Shown here: positions 11,863 through 22,900 of the stretch, one piece after another | How positions within the stretch are numbered: position 1 is the first letter of the stretch | How the letters are laid out: every line of letters begins with the position of its first letter | Assembly (NCBI GenBank): GCA_030998225.1 | Contig: JAPYXD010000701.1 | Span: forward strand, 16,352,501 to 16,416,500 | Direction: 5' to 3' | From: Diplolepis rosae | Lineage: Eukaryota; Arthropoda; Insecta; Hymenoptera; Diplolepididae | Length of the DNA: 64,000 bases | The notes under the pieces: model-generated | The model's input: the letters and a program-made list of their open reading frames with translations, nothing else | The model's database searches: none | Told to the model about the DNA's origin: nothing | Program-made: the position numbers and the translations under genes

Positions 11863-14800
11863 AATTAAAAACTATGAAATAGAGTGCTTACAATTTATTT
11901 TAAGACGATCAATTCGTTATCATAGGTTGATGTCATTCTGTGTCAAAAATTTGGAAAAATATGTCTAATTATCGTCTTGAAAACTTCTGCCGTCGGTAAA
12001 CAAAGTGTCAATAAAATTTCGGCATTGTAAATACTGTATAGAGTATTCATTTTTGAACTTTAGAACTGGAAAGTGATCAATTTTCTATAAACCTGACCTG
12101 GCTCATTTTTTCGTGCATATTATAAAGTCGGTATGTCTTTAGCTAGTCAGTGTTCATGTTCAAGAACAGAGAAATCTTAAGCAGGATTCAATATTACGAG
12201 CTCCTGAAATGAATTACGAGGGCTGAATCCCGACATTAGAAGCACAAAGGGAAAAGGCTATACCTATATAGTAATAATTCAGTAATTATGTACTAAAGGC
12301 TGTACATACACATAGCACAGGGCACTTATAATGCTTGCTGTAGTAATCACTCGGTGCTTTTATCAACAATAATGTAATAAAGCCTTTAACAAGTTTTCTC
12401 AAAATTTTCAAGTATTAATCGTTTCATGACGTTCTTGAACCACTCTAACGAAAATCGTTTGCCCAAGAAACTGGAGGGTTCCAAACATGTATTCCCATTT
12501 TCTTCCTTCTATTAGCAGGTTGCTTATTGTACAAATTATGCGAAGGCAAGAGTCAACTAATTTACGTCTGGGAAAATCCGTCTTGCATAATTAAGTCGAG
12601 AGACTAACCTTTGATTCACGTCAAACCTAAACTAGAATAGAGTTACGTGGCCACAAGACTAATGGGGTTCTTAGGGTCTCTTGGGGAAACAAAGATACGC
12701 TTCACAGAAGGCATCTATATTATGAAAATTTGAGTGCTTAAGAGAAAAATCCTAAGAGGATAAAATCTTCACGCTTTGGAACCCGTTTATGACTATTTAG
12801 GAATATGTATTTATTTTTGTGTTTCCAAAGCGATTTTTACTTCGTAAACCATTTATTTAAAACCACACAGAGAAAAATCGACATTCACGATTAATATCCT
12901 GAACTCAACTACGTGATAAGCATCTTACATATTCGAATTGTAATATCCAGATACATAAGATGATTGTCTCATCTTTTAATATCCATTTTTCTCTATGAAC
13001 AAACTTGGAACAAAATATGTTCATGTTTTCCAGATAACAATCGCTCAACGCACGCTACTTACATCACTTGTGACTGCAAGTAACACAGTTCAAGTGGATA
13101 AATTAAACAAAATTATCTCCGAATTTTACATGCTTTCACCAATTTTCGGGTTACATAATAAACCTGTAAGATGTGATCAGTTTTGTAATAAATCTGTACT
13201 ATATTCCTTCTTCTGAGTTGTTTCCTGTAAAATTTATGAGTCTAGTTTTTGCCAAAGAAAAAACGGTATATACTTAACTTTTTGCCCCTGACACATATAT
13301 GCAAAGCATTCAGGAAACATCTGATTTCCGTTAGGTGCATCAGATCGATGGATAGAAGTTCAAAGTATGCTCTTCTGCTACGGTTGCTGTACCACCCCAC
13401 CAACATAATTCTCCCAGCGAAGATATGAGCTTGCCATCCTGGAGCTTTACCCTCACTCCTAACCCTCTCATTCCACTACCTTGCGTCTTATTTTCGAACC
13501 AAACTTCTTCGAATACCAACCCCTATGTCGAGAGCGGATGTATGCCCACATAACGTGCACCGTTAACGTAAAATGTATGAAAGGCAGCAATATAGTTACG
13601 TGGAAGAACTTTATATGCAGGAACGAATTATTCACGCCATAATCTAAAAAATTGACTCTGGTGAAATTTAGTAAAAGTTCTGTTTTTATTGAATAATTGT
13701 CATGAAGCTTTTTTCCAATAAAGTTTTTCGATATTTAATACAAAACTGTAATACGTATACATAAGATACATTTGATTAATTCTACGGAACACATTTTTTA
13801 ATTCTTAATGCAATTTAAAAAATGCCTTCTTTTGGAATGCTCTCAAAATTTAGTAAAATCTCAGTTTTAGTGTATATTTTCTAAAAATAAAGTGCGCCTG
13901 TCACGTAAGGGGCAGTACAATAAAATACGTGCTACTAAAAGTAATAAAAAATAATTTTGTTTTCTCTAATTAGCTTTTATAAAAATGGCTGCTTTTTTAA
14001 AAGTAATCCTAATAACAACATTTTTATTTTAATATAGCGAATAAGAGATTCTGCAATAGATTAGTGTTCCACTTATAACCATAATTTAATGTGGCTTTGA
14101 AAATTACGAGTTAAGACGCAACTTAATTTAAGAAACATAATTAATGGAAAGCACACTTTCCGCATGGTAAAAATTTGGTGATCTGATCGGGCCCAGATTT
14201 GAGCTTATAAACGCTAATATGGCGCTAAGAAGACATTTATAATCGGAGACCGATCAGAAGTGTAACGTTTTTACATGGACTTGTTCTACATTGGATTATA
14301 TATTCTGGTCCAGATTAGACGCGCTAATCTCTACTGAATTAGATAAGCTAACCTGGTTTTAATTGGCGATTTGGATACTTAGGATACTATATATGTATAT
14401 TATAAGAATATACTTTTTGAAATAGACTTGAAGTAGGTCCTAACTCAAGTTAATAAATTGCTTGCATTTAGAACTGCTTTTAGAATTGTTAATGATATCC
14501 TTTATCTTTGAACTCTCAAAACTCTCCTGCAGATTATTGTTTGACTAATCTGGTGCATTTCGCATACACGGAGAAACTTGTTTCATAAATTTTCGCTATG
14601 GTATTTTACGATTTAGGAACAAACATATCATTCTGCAAATTTATGTCAGTAAAAATTTTAAACTTTGAAAGAATGATATGAAACTTTGGTAAAAATTATA
14701 GTAAAATTTCCTATAAACTATGCTAAAGTCGAAATAAGCAGATAAAAAATGTCACACAGTAAGCTTGGACATCTGTCAACATAACGACAGCACCGCATTA

Positions 14801-14929
14801 GCGAATTTGTGCTTGTATCATAAATTTATTCTCGATCGAGAATGTCAGTTTTTGAGCCAAGTTCTCGTCATTTCCGGGAAGTTTTGTTTTTTTGCTTACA
14901 TTTAATTGGTTTCCGTACGTGTTGAAGCC
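11863..14929. other. Mostly non-coding; small MITE at ~12865-12995
   Basis: No complete gene. A ~130-bp element has inverted ends (CACAGAGAAAAAT at 12865, ATTTTTCTCTATG at 12983-12995). It directly abuts a possible degraded exon, listed separately. The rest is AT-rich with no repeat or frame I can defend, including the slightly GC-richer stretches at 13320-13600 and 14160-14360. Confidence 0.4.
13034..13165 (+). pseudogene. Possible degraded serine-protease-like exon
   Basis: A 44-codon block lies between TTCCAG and GTAAGA, and the frame is also open upstream to 12995. Its reading HVFQITIAQRTLLTSLVTAS can be laid over the S1 protease pattern HxCGGTIIxxRxVLTAAHC with the cysteines, glycines and catalytic His lost. 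It is on the same strand as SPH3, 5.6 kb upstream, and could be the missing second exon. The match is short and may be chance. Confidence 0.22.
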
Positions 14930-15666
14930 AAGAGATGTTGTACAGCGTTTCTTTCCTTGTGAACAGCTGCTTCAAAGACAGAATCAGAAGGGGTTTTCAC
15001 ATTGCATTGTGATTGACGAGAAAAAATGTATCCACTACGATAATTGCAAGCTCAGAAAAGCATGGTGATTGCCCGGACATGCCTTCACGTCGACGGCCAG
15101 ACTGAATATTCGCGGTGCCAAGGTTATCCTCTGCATTTGGTGGGACTAGCTTGGTGTGGTGTATTATGAGCTGTTGAAACTGAGTGAAACCATTACAGGG
15201 GATCGGTATCCAACGCAATTGATGCGTTTGAACCGAGCATTGAAGGAGAAACGGCCACAGTACCAAGAGAGACACGTCAAAGTTAACCTCCAGCATGACA
15301 ATGCACGGGCTCATGTCGCAAGGCCTGTCAAGACATACTTAGATACGCTGAAATGATACGTCCTACCCCACCCGCCGTATTCCCCAGATATTGTGCCGTT
15401 CGATTATTACTTATTCCGGTCGATGGCAGATGGTCTGGCTGATCAGAATTTCCGCTCTTATAAAGAAGTCAGAAAATAGATCGATTCGTGGATCGCCTGA
15501 AAAGACGCATCGTTTTTTCGAGATGGTATCCGACGATTGCCAGAAAGACGGAAAAAAGTAGTGGCTAGCGACGGACAGTACTTTGAATCATAAATAAGTA
15601 ATCACTTTTCAAGAATAAAGACTCAAATTGTGGGAATAAACGGCGGAAGCAAAGTTATACGCCTGA
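14930..15666 (+). mobile_element. Mariner, 5'-truncated copy
   Basis: This is the C-terminal two thirds of a mariner transposase: IDEKKCIHYDN (first Asp), HDNARAHVARPVKTYL (second Asp), YSPDIVPFDYYLF (third Asp), and the terminal VASDGQYFES, with stops at several points (for example after 15353). The 3' TIR is visible at about 15632-15666 (CGGCGGAAGCAAAGTTATAC) followed by TA. I find no matching left TIR, so the 5' end was lost. It is a different family from copies A. Confidence 0.8.
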
Positions 15667-15950
15667 TACATTTTCTGAAAATGTATTCATTACTCAAATT
15701 GTGAAATTGAATAAGGGTAATAATATTATAGTATTAGTTCAAGAAAATATTTTTGTAACATATGCACCAAAAGTTCTCCTTTTTAATGCCTGTAAAGTGT
15801 GTCGAAAGTGGCACTTTTTCATGCACACATTTTTAATACTCTAGTGACTTTTTTTTCAAGCATCGTTTAGCTTTGCAGCAACAAAAATGAAGGCTATTGG
15901 TACAGTTTTTACGAAAAATATGTTAAGCTGACAGTACTTGCCTTCACCTA

Positions 15951-16833
15951 TTGGGTTGGCAATAAAGACATTTCGCTTTTTTCCGCTAGATGGCTTTAGT
16001 CGTTCGAAGTCGTTCTTCTCCGTAGCAAACTTCAGACCGTATATGGTATTTGACAGCTGACGTTTCATAGATTATTCAGTAAAAAAAAAGTTTCAAGTTT
16101 TGTTGTTTATTTATTGTTTTGCATTGATTTTAAATGGGGATTCCAGATGGTCATTTTCGTCATATTTTACTTTATTACTTCCGAAAAGGTAAAAACGTAG
16201 TGCAAGCTCGGAAAAAGTTGTATGATGTTTATGGTGAAAAATCATTAACAGAACGCCAGTGCCGGAATTGGTTTCCTTCTTTTCGTTCCGGAGATTTTCA
16301 CCTCAATGATGCACCACGCTGTGAATGCCCACCTGACGTTGACGACGACAAAATAAAAGCAATGATAGAAAATAACCGACGTAATACGACATGAGAGACA
16401 TGCGTTGAAGACATTTAAAACGACTTGATTACGTTAATAAGCTCGATATTTGGGTTCCTCACAAGTTGAACGAAATTCAACTTACCAAACGAATTTCCAT
16501 TTGCGATTCACTGCTGAAATGTAACGAAACCGATTTATTTATAAGGCGAATCATAACGGGCGATGAAAAATAGATTTTTTACGATAACTTCGTGCGAAAA
16601 AGATCATGGAGCAAGCGATATGAGCCTGCACAATCGCCATCAGAAGCCGATATTCATGAAAAGAAGGTTATGCTGAGTGTTTGGTGGGATTTCAAAGGTA
16701 TGGTTTATTTTGAGCTGATTCCAAGGAACCAAACTATCAATTCGAATGTCTACTGTCGCCACCTAATGAAACTGGACAAAGAATTTAAAGGAAAGCGGCC
16801 AGAACTGGCAACTCGTAAAGGTACCATTTTATT
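15951..16833 (+). mobile_element. Mariner family B, 5' part, cut by LINE copy C
   Basis: The left TIR starts TTGGGTTGGCAATAAAGACA after TA at 15949-15950, matching the complete copy at 50273-51542. The transposase begins at 16134 (frame MGIPDGHFRHILLYYFRKG); the HTH region is followed by a ~40-bp deletion at 16394, then KLDIWVPHK-like sequence, and ITGDEK with a stop (first catalytic Asp). It continues to LATRKGTILF near 16830, where it meets unrelated LINE sequence. The second and third Asp blocks are absent. Confidence 0.85.
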
Positions 16834-18690
16834 TCTCTGCTCTGGCACGGCGGACCAGCCCATCCACGGCGTGTTATAGATAGTGTGGACCCCGATAATG
16901 AGATTCTTCTTCACCTCTACCCGTTGATTCCTTCTGCGCAGCCTCCCAAGGCTTCGTCTTCGAGGTTGCTTCCCAAAAAGCCGTAGCACTTCATAGTCAT
17001 CGAAAGTTGATGATCCCGACAATTTCTCTCTCTTGCAGCGCGAAGCAAGCAGTTAGACTTCCTCATTAGAGTCGTTGCAGTGTGTCCCTTTGCTGCAACA
17101 CGTCCAGCAGTTTCTGCTACGGTCGGGATCCCCGTAGACCTTTGTCATGTGACCAAAGCCTAGGCAGCGATAACCACGGTTCGTCTTCGTTTTTTTGTGG
17201 ACTCTGCGAGAGACCCACTCCATATTCATGTGGGTCGGTTTAATAAGCTGCAGAGTCAAAACATCCTCCAGTAGGACACACGCCCTCCGGGTACCTCTGA
17301 AGAGTCTCTTGGTTAAAAATACCTTTATGCCCAATGTCGACCCGTGCTCGAAGAAGCCTTTTCCGGCCTCTTAGACATCCTCACTCTGAATGCTCGGATC
17401 AATGTCCAATACTTCCAGGTCGATCGTAGGGATGAGATGGCGGACACAGGTCTGCTTGCACCAACAACATCATAGATTTATATATAGTTAGAATAGTTTA
17501 GCCGCTCTTTATTCTCCGTGGGAGATTTAAGCTCGACCAGTAGATACTTGAAGTCAGTCTCCCTTATTCCCTAGATAGTCACGTCAAGTTACTCAGGTTT
17601 AATCTACTTCTTTAGGTTCATTAATATCGAAGCACAGCTCACATCCGTGGCAAGCTTAACCAGCACTGCTTCTCAGCGAGCATGCCTTACCCTCACCGAT
17701 TTCGATGCCTGCGGCTTAGACTTTGGTTCCCGGAGATTCGTCTTAGTCCAAACCTCTACCCACTCCTTATCCTTCATAGGGGCCCTGGGCCTCTTTACCT
17801 CCGACTTTTTGGCTGCAGTTTCCTGTAGGATTACCGTTGGCTCATGTTGCTCTTTCCGCAAGTCCATAGTACTGCTTATCACAGGTTGTGGGGCTGTCTG
17901 GCAGCCCTCATCCCTGGCACTCTTTTCCAGCTGGCATTCGAATAATCAGATCCATCTCTTCGTAAATTCCCTCAATTATGTAGATTCGTTCCATCTACTT
18001 CTGAAGCGTCCCGTATAGGCAATCTCATTGCCGCTTCGCGTTAGAGCTCTGACTTTAATCGGGCTCCACCGTTATCTCCAACTCCTCTCTGAACGATTAC
18101 TTGCACATACTCTTATTTAAATCCTTGACTTAGGGCTTTTTATTGGGACCATCAAAGCCGCAACGGGAACACAATAAACATATTTATTTTGTTTATCTTC
18201 ATGTCTCGGAGTGAGATTGATTGCCACTATTGTCTTCTGATTCGTTGATGTCCATTTTTTTTTTTACGATTTATTTTATCAAGGAAACTTGATTCGATAC
18301 CTTCACGCTTTGCTATTTTTCAGAGTCCACTATTTCGGAATTAAACTCTTTATCACGCATTTTCTCCTTTCTTTCACAAAGCTCGTCAAGAAGTTTCATC
18401 GACTTCTCTAATGTCATACCTTTAGATTGCATACAGTTTTAACAACACTAGATCTCGCAGACGATCTCGTATTGCATATACGTTTTAAAGTTAACGTATA
18501 TATAATAGTTAGGAGAGTAGAAAAAATTTAATTTTTAATATTATCATATCTAGATTATCTAGAGTTTAGTATCAGTTTTGTATTAGCACGCAGCAGTAAC
18601 ACTCAATACAGAGCTGCTCTATCCGCAACCTGAGAACGTGCTCGGTGGTCTGTCCTTGGATCCCCTGTTCGGTTTTAAGCGAAATCGAAA
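16834..18690 (-). mobile_element. R1-like LINE fragment, copy C (5' UTR + ORF1)
   Basis: Minus-strand copy of the A/B family. Its 5' UTR lies at 18560-18690 (GGTTGCGGATA block shared with copy A). The coiled-coil N-terminus follows at 18330-18430, a proline-rich middle at about 17650-17960, and the gag core plus degenerate zinc knuckles at 17053-17334 (frame with RLFRGTRRACVLLEDVLTL, then YRCLGFGHMTK and CWTCCSKGTHC). R1-clade ORF1 shows the same order. The reading is broken by stops, and ORF2 is missing. The 3' side abuts the truncated mariner at about 16834. Confidence 0.72.
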
Positions 18691-18775
18691 CAGGAGCAAA
18701 GTTAAAAGTGATTATATAATGCAAATCATTAATGAATTCATAATAAAATAATTGATATTTTTTATTTCAATTAAG

Positions 18776-19461
18776 TGATACGAACATTTTTATCGCAATC
18801 CCGATACAATTAATGAATGATGATACATTATTAGATAACCAACACTTCAACGGAATTATAATAAGATGGGAACAGGTATGGATAAACGATCGGCAAGGTA
18901 TTGGTTTAGTACTGTCTGTCTTGCAATACTTCCTCGTAACCTTCTTATCCCCTGTCATGCATTTTCAGTAAAAACTATATGCTAGAAAGTAATTCTGAGC
19001 GCGAATACCAGTAGTTATTTTCAGGAGATTGCAGGGATTTATACCAGGAAGAGAATAAAAATTTTACACCTGATATGTTTCAGTCAGCAGGAGACAAACT
19101 TATAATAATACATTCTGCTAACATGACTTTGACAATGGATTTGGTGTTCTATTCAAGAATATCTAGAGGTATTCAGTTAAATAATATTGATTTATGTACA
19201 ATAGTCAGTACATCAAATTACCACCATTTTTATTATATTACCCCACTGTGTATTTTGGGAACAGAAGTTAATCGCCCAACTTTTATATATATAAAATATG
19301 TATTTATATATAAGAACAACATTGGCGGGTTTTTATTCCTGGACAGCGAATTTCTAGGAGCCAGTAATTTCCACTTTAACCGGACAAGAACTTTGGAGCT
19401 GGCAGCCCCCACCATAAATGCCTCGAGCTCATTGCGTCTTCCTCATTCAATCAACCTATGA
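18776..19461 (+). pseudogene. SPH3: 5'-incomplete serine protease homologue
   Basis: Three exons match the last three of SPH2. Exon at 18776-18875 (PIQLMNDDTLLDNQ ... IIIRWEQ|gtatgg) parallels FPIQLP ... LIIRWSQ. Exon at 19084-19203 (tttcag|SAGDKLIIIHSAN ... |gtcagt) parallels PTGEKLLIHRAN. Last exon 19315-19461 (taag|NNIGGFLFLDSEFLG) parallels ENIGGFTVING and ends in TGA. The canonical GDSGGP block reads NNIGGF, so the catalytic Ser is Ile, as in SPH2. The first exon's start gives a phase that does not fit SPH2's intron, which suggests a 1-nt shift. The signal-peptide exon and the His/Asp region are not found next to it; LINE copy C lies immediately upstream. It is probably a truncated paralogue, but a live gene with distant 5' exons cannot be excluded. 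Confidence 0.6.
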
Positions 19462-19489
19462 CAATGAAGCGAAGAAGAAGCCATGAGCT

Positions 19490-19720
19490 GTGTGCCGCCA
19501 GGTCTCACGTACTAGGCAGTCTGTCCAGATAAGATGCGAAGTTCATCCTCGCACAAGCAAGGTTCGATCTATCCGTATGTCAGAGAGAGAGGTCTAGTCC
19601 TATCACATACGGCATGGGATACACGGATAAACAGAACCTTGTTGGTGTGAAAATGGACCTCGCATTTCATCTGGACAGACTGGTACTGGGCTCTCTGGTC
19701 TCAAGCGAGTTTCCAGTGCG
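19490..19720. repeat. Inverted-repeat MITE between SPH3 and SPH1
   Basis: CAGTCTGTCCAGATAAGATG at 19530 returns inverted near 19663-19682, and the arms also share CAAGGTTC and ATCCGTAT blocks further in. About 85 bp pair on each side. It occupies most of the gap between the two convergent SPH genes. Outer limits are approximate. Confidence 0.6.
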
Positions 19721-19927
19721 GTCGCACGTGAGCGTCTAGAGCGCAGGTCGCAGGCTATTAATATTATTATAATAGACTTTTGAGATTTCAAAATATTTGT
19801 GCTTGTTTTGACGAAATTTTTTATTTTTGCTCTATTTTGAATGTAATACACGTTTTATGATAAAAACGGGGAAAATGTGAATAAAATACAATACATAGAA
19901 TAAAAGTTTCTTCTGAAATGTTTTTGT

Positions 19928-22900
19928 TTAATTTAAACGCCAGTCATACCTAGCTATATGACGAGGTGCTGTTAAAATTTTAGGTACTTCATGTGTTTTC
20001 ATCATAGAATAGATGTCTGAAAGGTAATAAATAAGAGGAGTGTAAGAGCTACGACTTCTGTCGTCGACTTGCGAATGGGAAAAGAGTCCTATAACTTCTT
20101 GACGATAAATCAATGGTGACCCATAGTCGTCCTAGAATTAATTTATATTTTAAATACTAACATTGAATTTTCATAAAAGGAAAGATGTATTTTATGTGTA
20201 TTTTCTAAACTCTTACCTGAGTGAACTCAGCATAACAAGAAGATACACAATATGTTAGATGGTTCAATGCTGATGAACAAAAGTCCGAGGAAATTATTGA
20301 AACATTCTGAAATGTTAATGAAAATTTTACTTGATTCTCATAGTTGACATTCATCCATCCTACAGCTTTTACTTTAATTGACCTTATTTTTCCCTTTGGC
20401 ACTGGGAGGGCAGATAAAGTAGGAAAACTTGTAGAGTCAAGATCGATGCTCGTTCTTAACTTAAACAAAAATAAAATATTTTTTAAGAGTGAATAGTGTG
20501 GCAAGTTAGAACTAGAAAAATTTTGTTCAGCTTTAAAGCACCCTTATTCTAATATTGTGTTAAAATTAGAAATAGATTTGCATGGACAGAAATTTGCGAA
20601 CTATTTTCTAATAAGTAAAAATGGTTCGGGGAGAAAGACATCTTAACAAACTCGTTTTATTCAAATTACCATATAGTTCACCAATTTAATCATCAAACTC
20701 AATTCATTTTCCTATTTTTTTTAAAACGATTGTTCCATAATTCATCAGTTCTTGTATAATACTAAAAACCTTCATTAAGAACTTACTGTTATAACTGCAA
20801 CATTGTAGTCACGTATATTGCCAATTATCTCATGATGTATAGTAGTTTCTACTTGTTCTATTGAGTAACTTTCTTTATTGGAATATTCATGACAATTAAC
20901 CGATACACTAAATTCATTAAAGTCGGGAATAGGATCACTATAGAAAAAAGGCATCAAACATTTAGTTCCTGTTAATGCATGTTTGGAACTTAGCAAAGTT
21001 ACAACACATATATGCTCCATTTTATGCCTCAAAGAAGCCACGAATTTCAGTTCATTTGATGGGACTAACGTCAAACCATTTAATTTGCTCTCCAAAGACA
21101 GTGAATGCTTTGATTCTGTAAAAGGAAAAATGTCATCTAAAGCATTTTATATATTTTGAACTTTTAGCTTATGAATTATTGAAGTAATTTATTATTTTAT
21201 ATTATGTATTTTTCTCATATAGAAATATAATAAGAATGAATTTCTTTGAATAAAATATGCATAAAATAAACGAGAGAGTGTTTTTGTAATAAACTCCTTT
21301 TAAGGGTGCCTCAAGTGCAGATTCGAAATCCTAATGCTGAACATACACGGAGAATAAATATCTATTCGATTTACAGAGTACTTATGTTAAAATAATGACT
21401 GCATGACTAGTTCTATATTCCCCATTTTTTGAATCAAAGTTACAGCCTTTAGTATGCTGCAAAGGAGTTTATATTCTAAGCTATTGGATCTACTTGTATA
21501 ACTTAATTCGTGCGGTTTGCTAAGAGATGGCGTAATTTGATTATTATTCCATCGTTCCAATAATCCGAACATGCGTTGGAAAGCTACTGCCATTGGGCGT
21601 CTTTTTCAGTATATGTCATTCATTTGAAGCTTAAACAATAATTTTGTTTCACTCAAATATGTCGAACTTTGTGCCTGAAAAAGTGTTTTTGCGGGGAGTT
21701 CTTCTTCATTATTTTAATATGAAAAAAACTGCTGCAGAAAGTCATCGTATTTTGGTAGAAGTTTATGGTGAACATGCTCCAGCTGAGCGAACGTGCAAAA
21801 AGTGGTTTACACGATTTAAAAGTGGTGATTTTGGTTTGGAAGACGAAGAATGTCCTGGGCAGCCAAAAAAGTTTGAAGATGAAGAACTGGAAGCATTGCT
21901 TGATGAAGATTGTTGTCAAACACAAGAAGAGCTCGCAGAATCTTTGAGAGTCACTTAAGCAGCCATTTCAAAACGTTTAAAAGCAGCTGGATACATTCAA
22001 AAGCAAGGAAATTGGGTTCCATGTGAACTCAAGCCGAGAGACGTTGAAACGCGGTTTTGCATGTCCGAAATGCTGCTGGAACGCCACAAAAAGAAGTCAT
22101 TTTTGCATCAATGAAAAATGGATCCATTACGAAAACCCCAAGCGCAAAAAATCATATGTAAAACTCGGCCAACCAGCCAAATTAACGGCAAAGCCGAATA
22201 TCCATGGCGCGAAGGTAATGCTCTGTATTCGGTGGGATCAGAAGGGTGTGCTGTATTATGAGCTGCTAAAACCGAGTGAAACCACCAATGGAGAACGCTA
22301 CCGAACACAATTAATCCGTTTGAAGGGAGCAATACCCGAAAAACGCCCGGAATATGCAACCAGACACGAGGCAATAATTTTCCATCGTGACAACGCTCGG
22401 CCCCATGTTGCCCTGACCTTGCCCCTTCTGACTACCATTTGTTCCGATCGATGCAGAACGCCCTCACTGAAATACGGTTCACATCAGAACAGTGTATCAA
22501 AAATTCACTTGATTCATTCTTGGCCGCCAAGCCGGCGCAGTTCTTTTAGGATGGAATCCACAAATTGTCAGAAAGGTGGGAAAAAGTCATAGCTTCAGAT
22601 GGGCAATACTTTGAATAATACTATTGTACATGTTTTTCTTAAATAAACCTTAAAATTTTGAAAAAAATCTGCACGAATTAAGTTATAGATTCAATATAAT
22701 TTTTGACAACTTTTCCAATTCTATTTTTTTACATTTTCATCGCGTATGATACCAAAAATCGACACAAAGAAAATTATTGTGGAAACTTTTGCCAAACCTT
22801 TTGGCAAAAATACTTCATAAATGTCGTACTTTTTCATGTTAAAAAAGAAGCCCAAAATGGCGTCTAAAAGGACGTACGTCCTTTCTGACGTCCTTTAGTA

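Noticed and set aside
17647..18018. 123-codon plus-strand ORF
   Set aside because: Antisense of LINE copy C ORF1.
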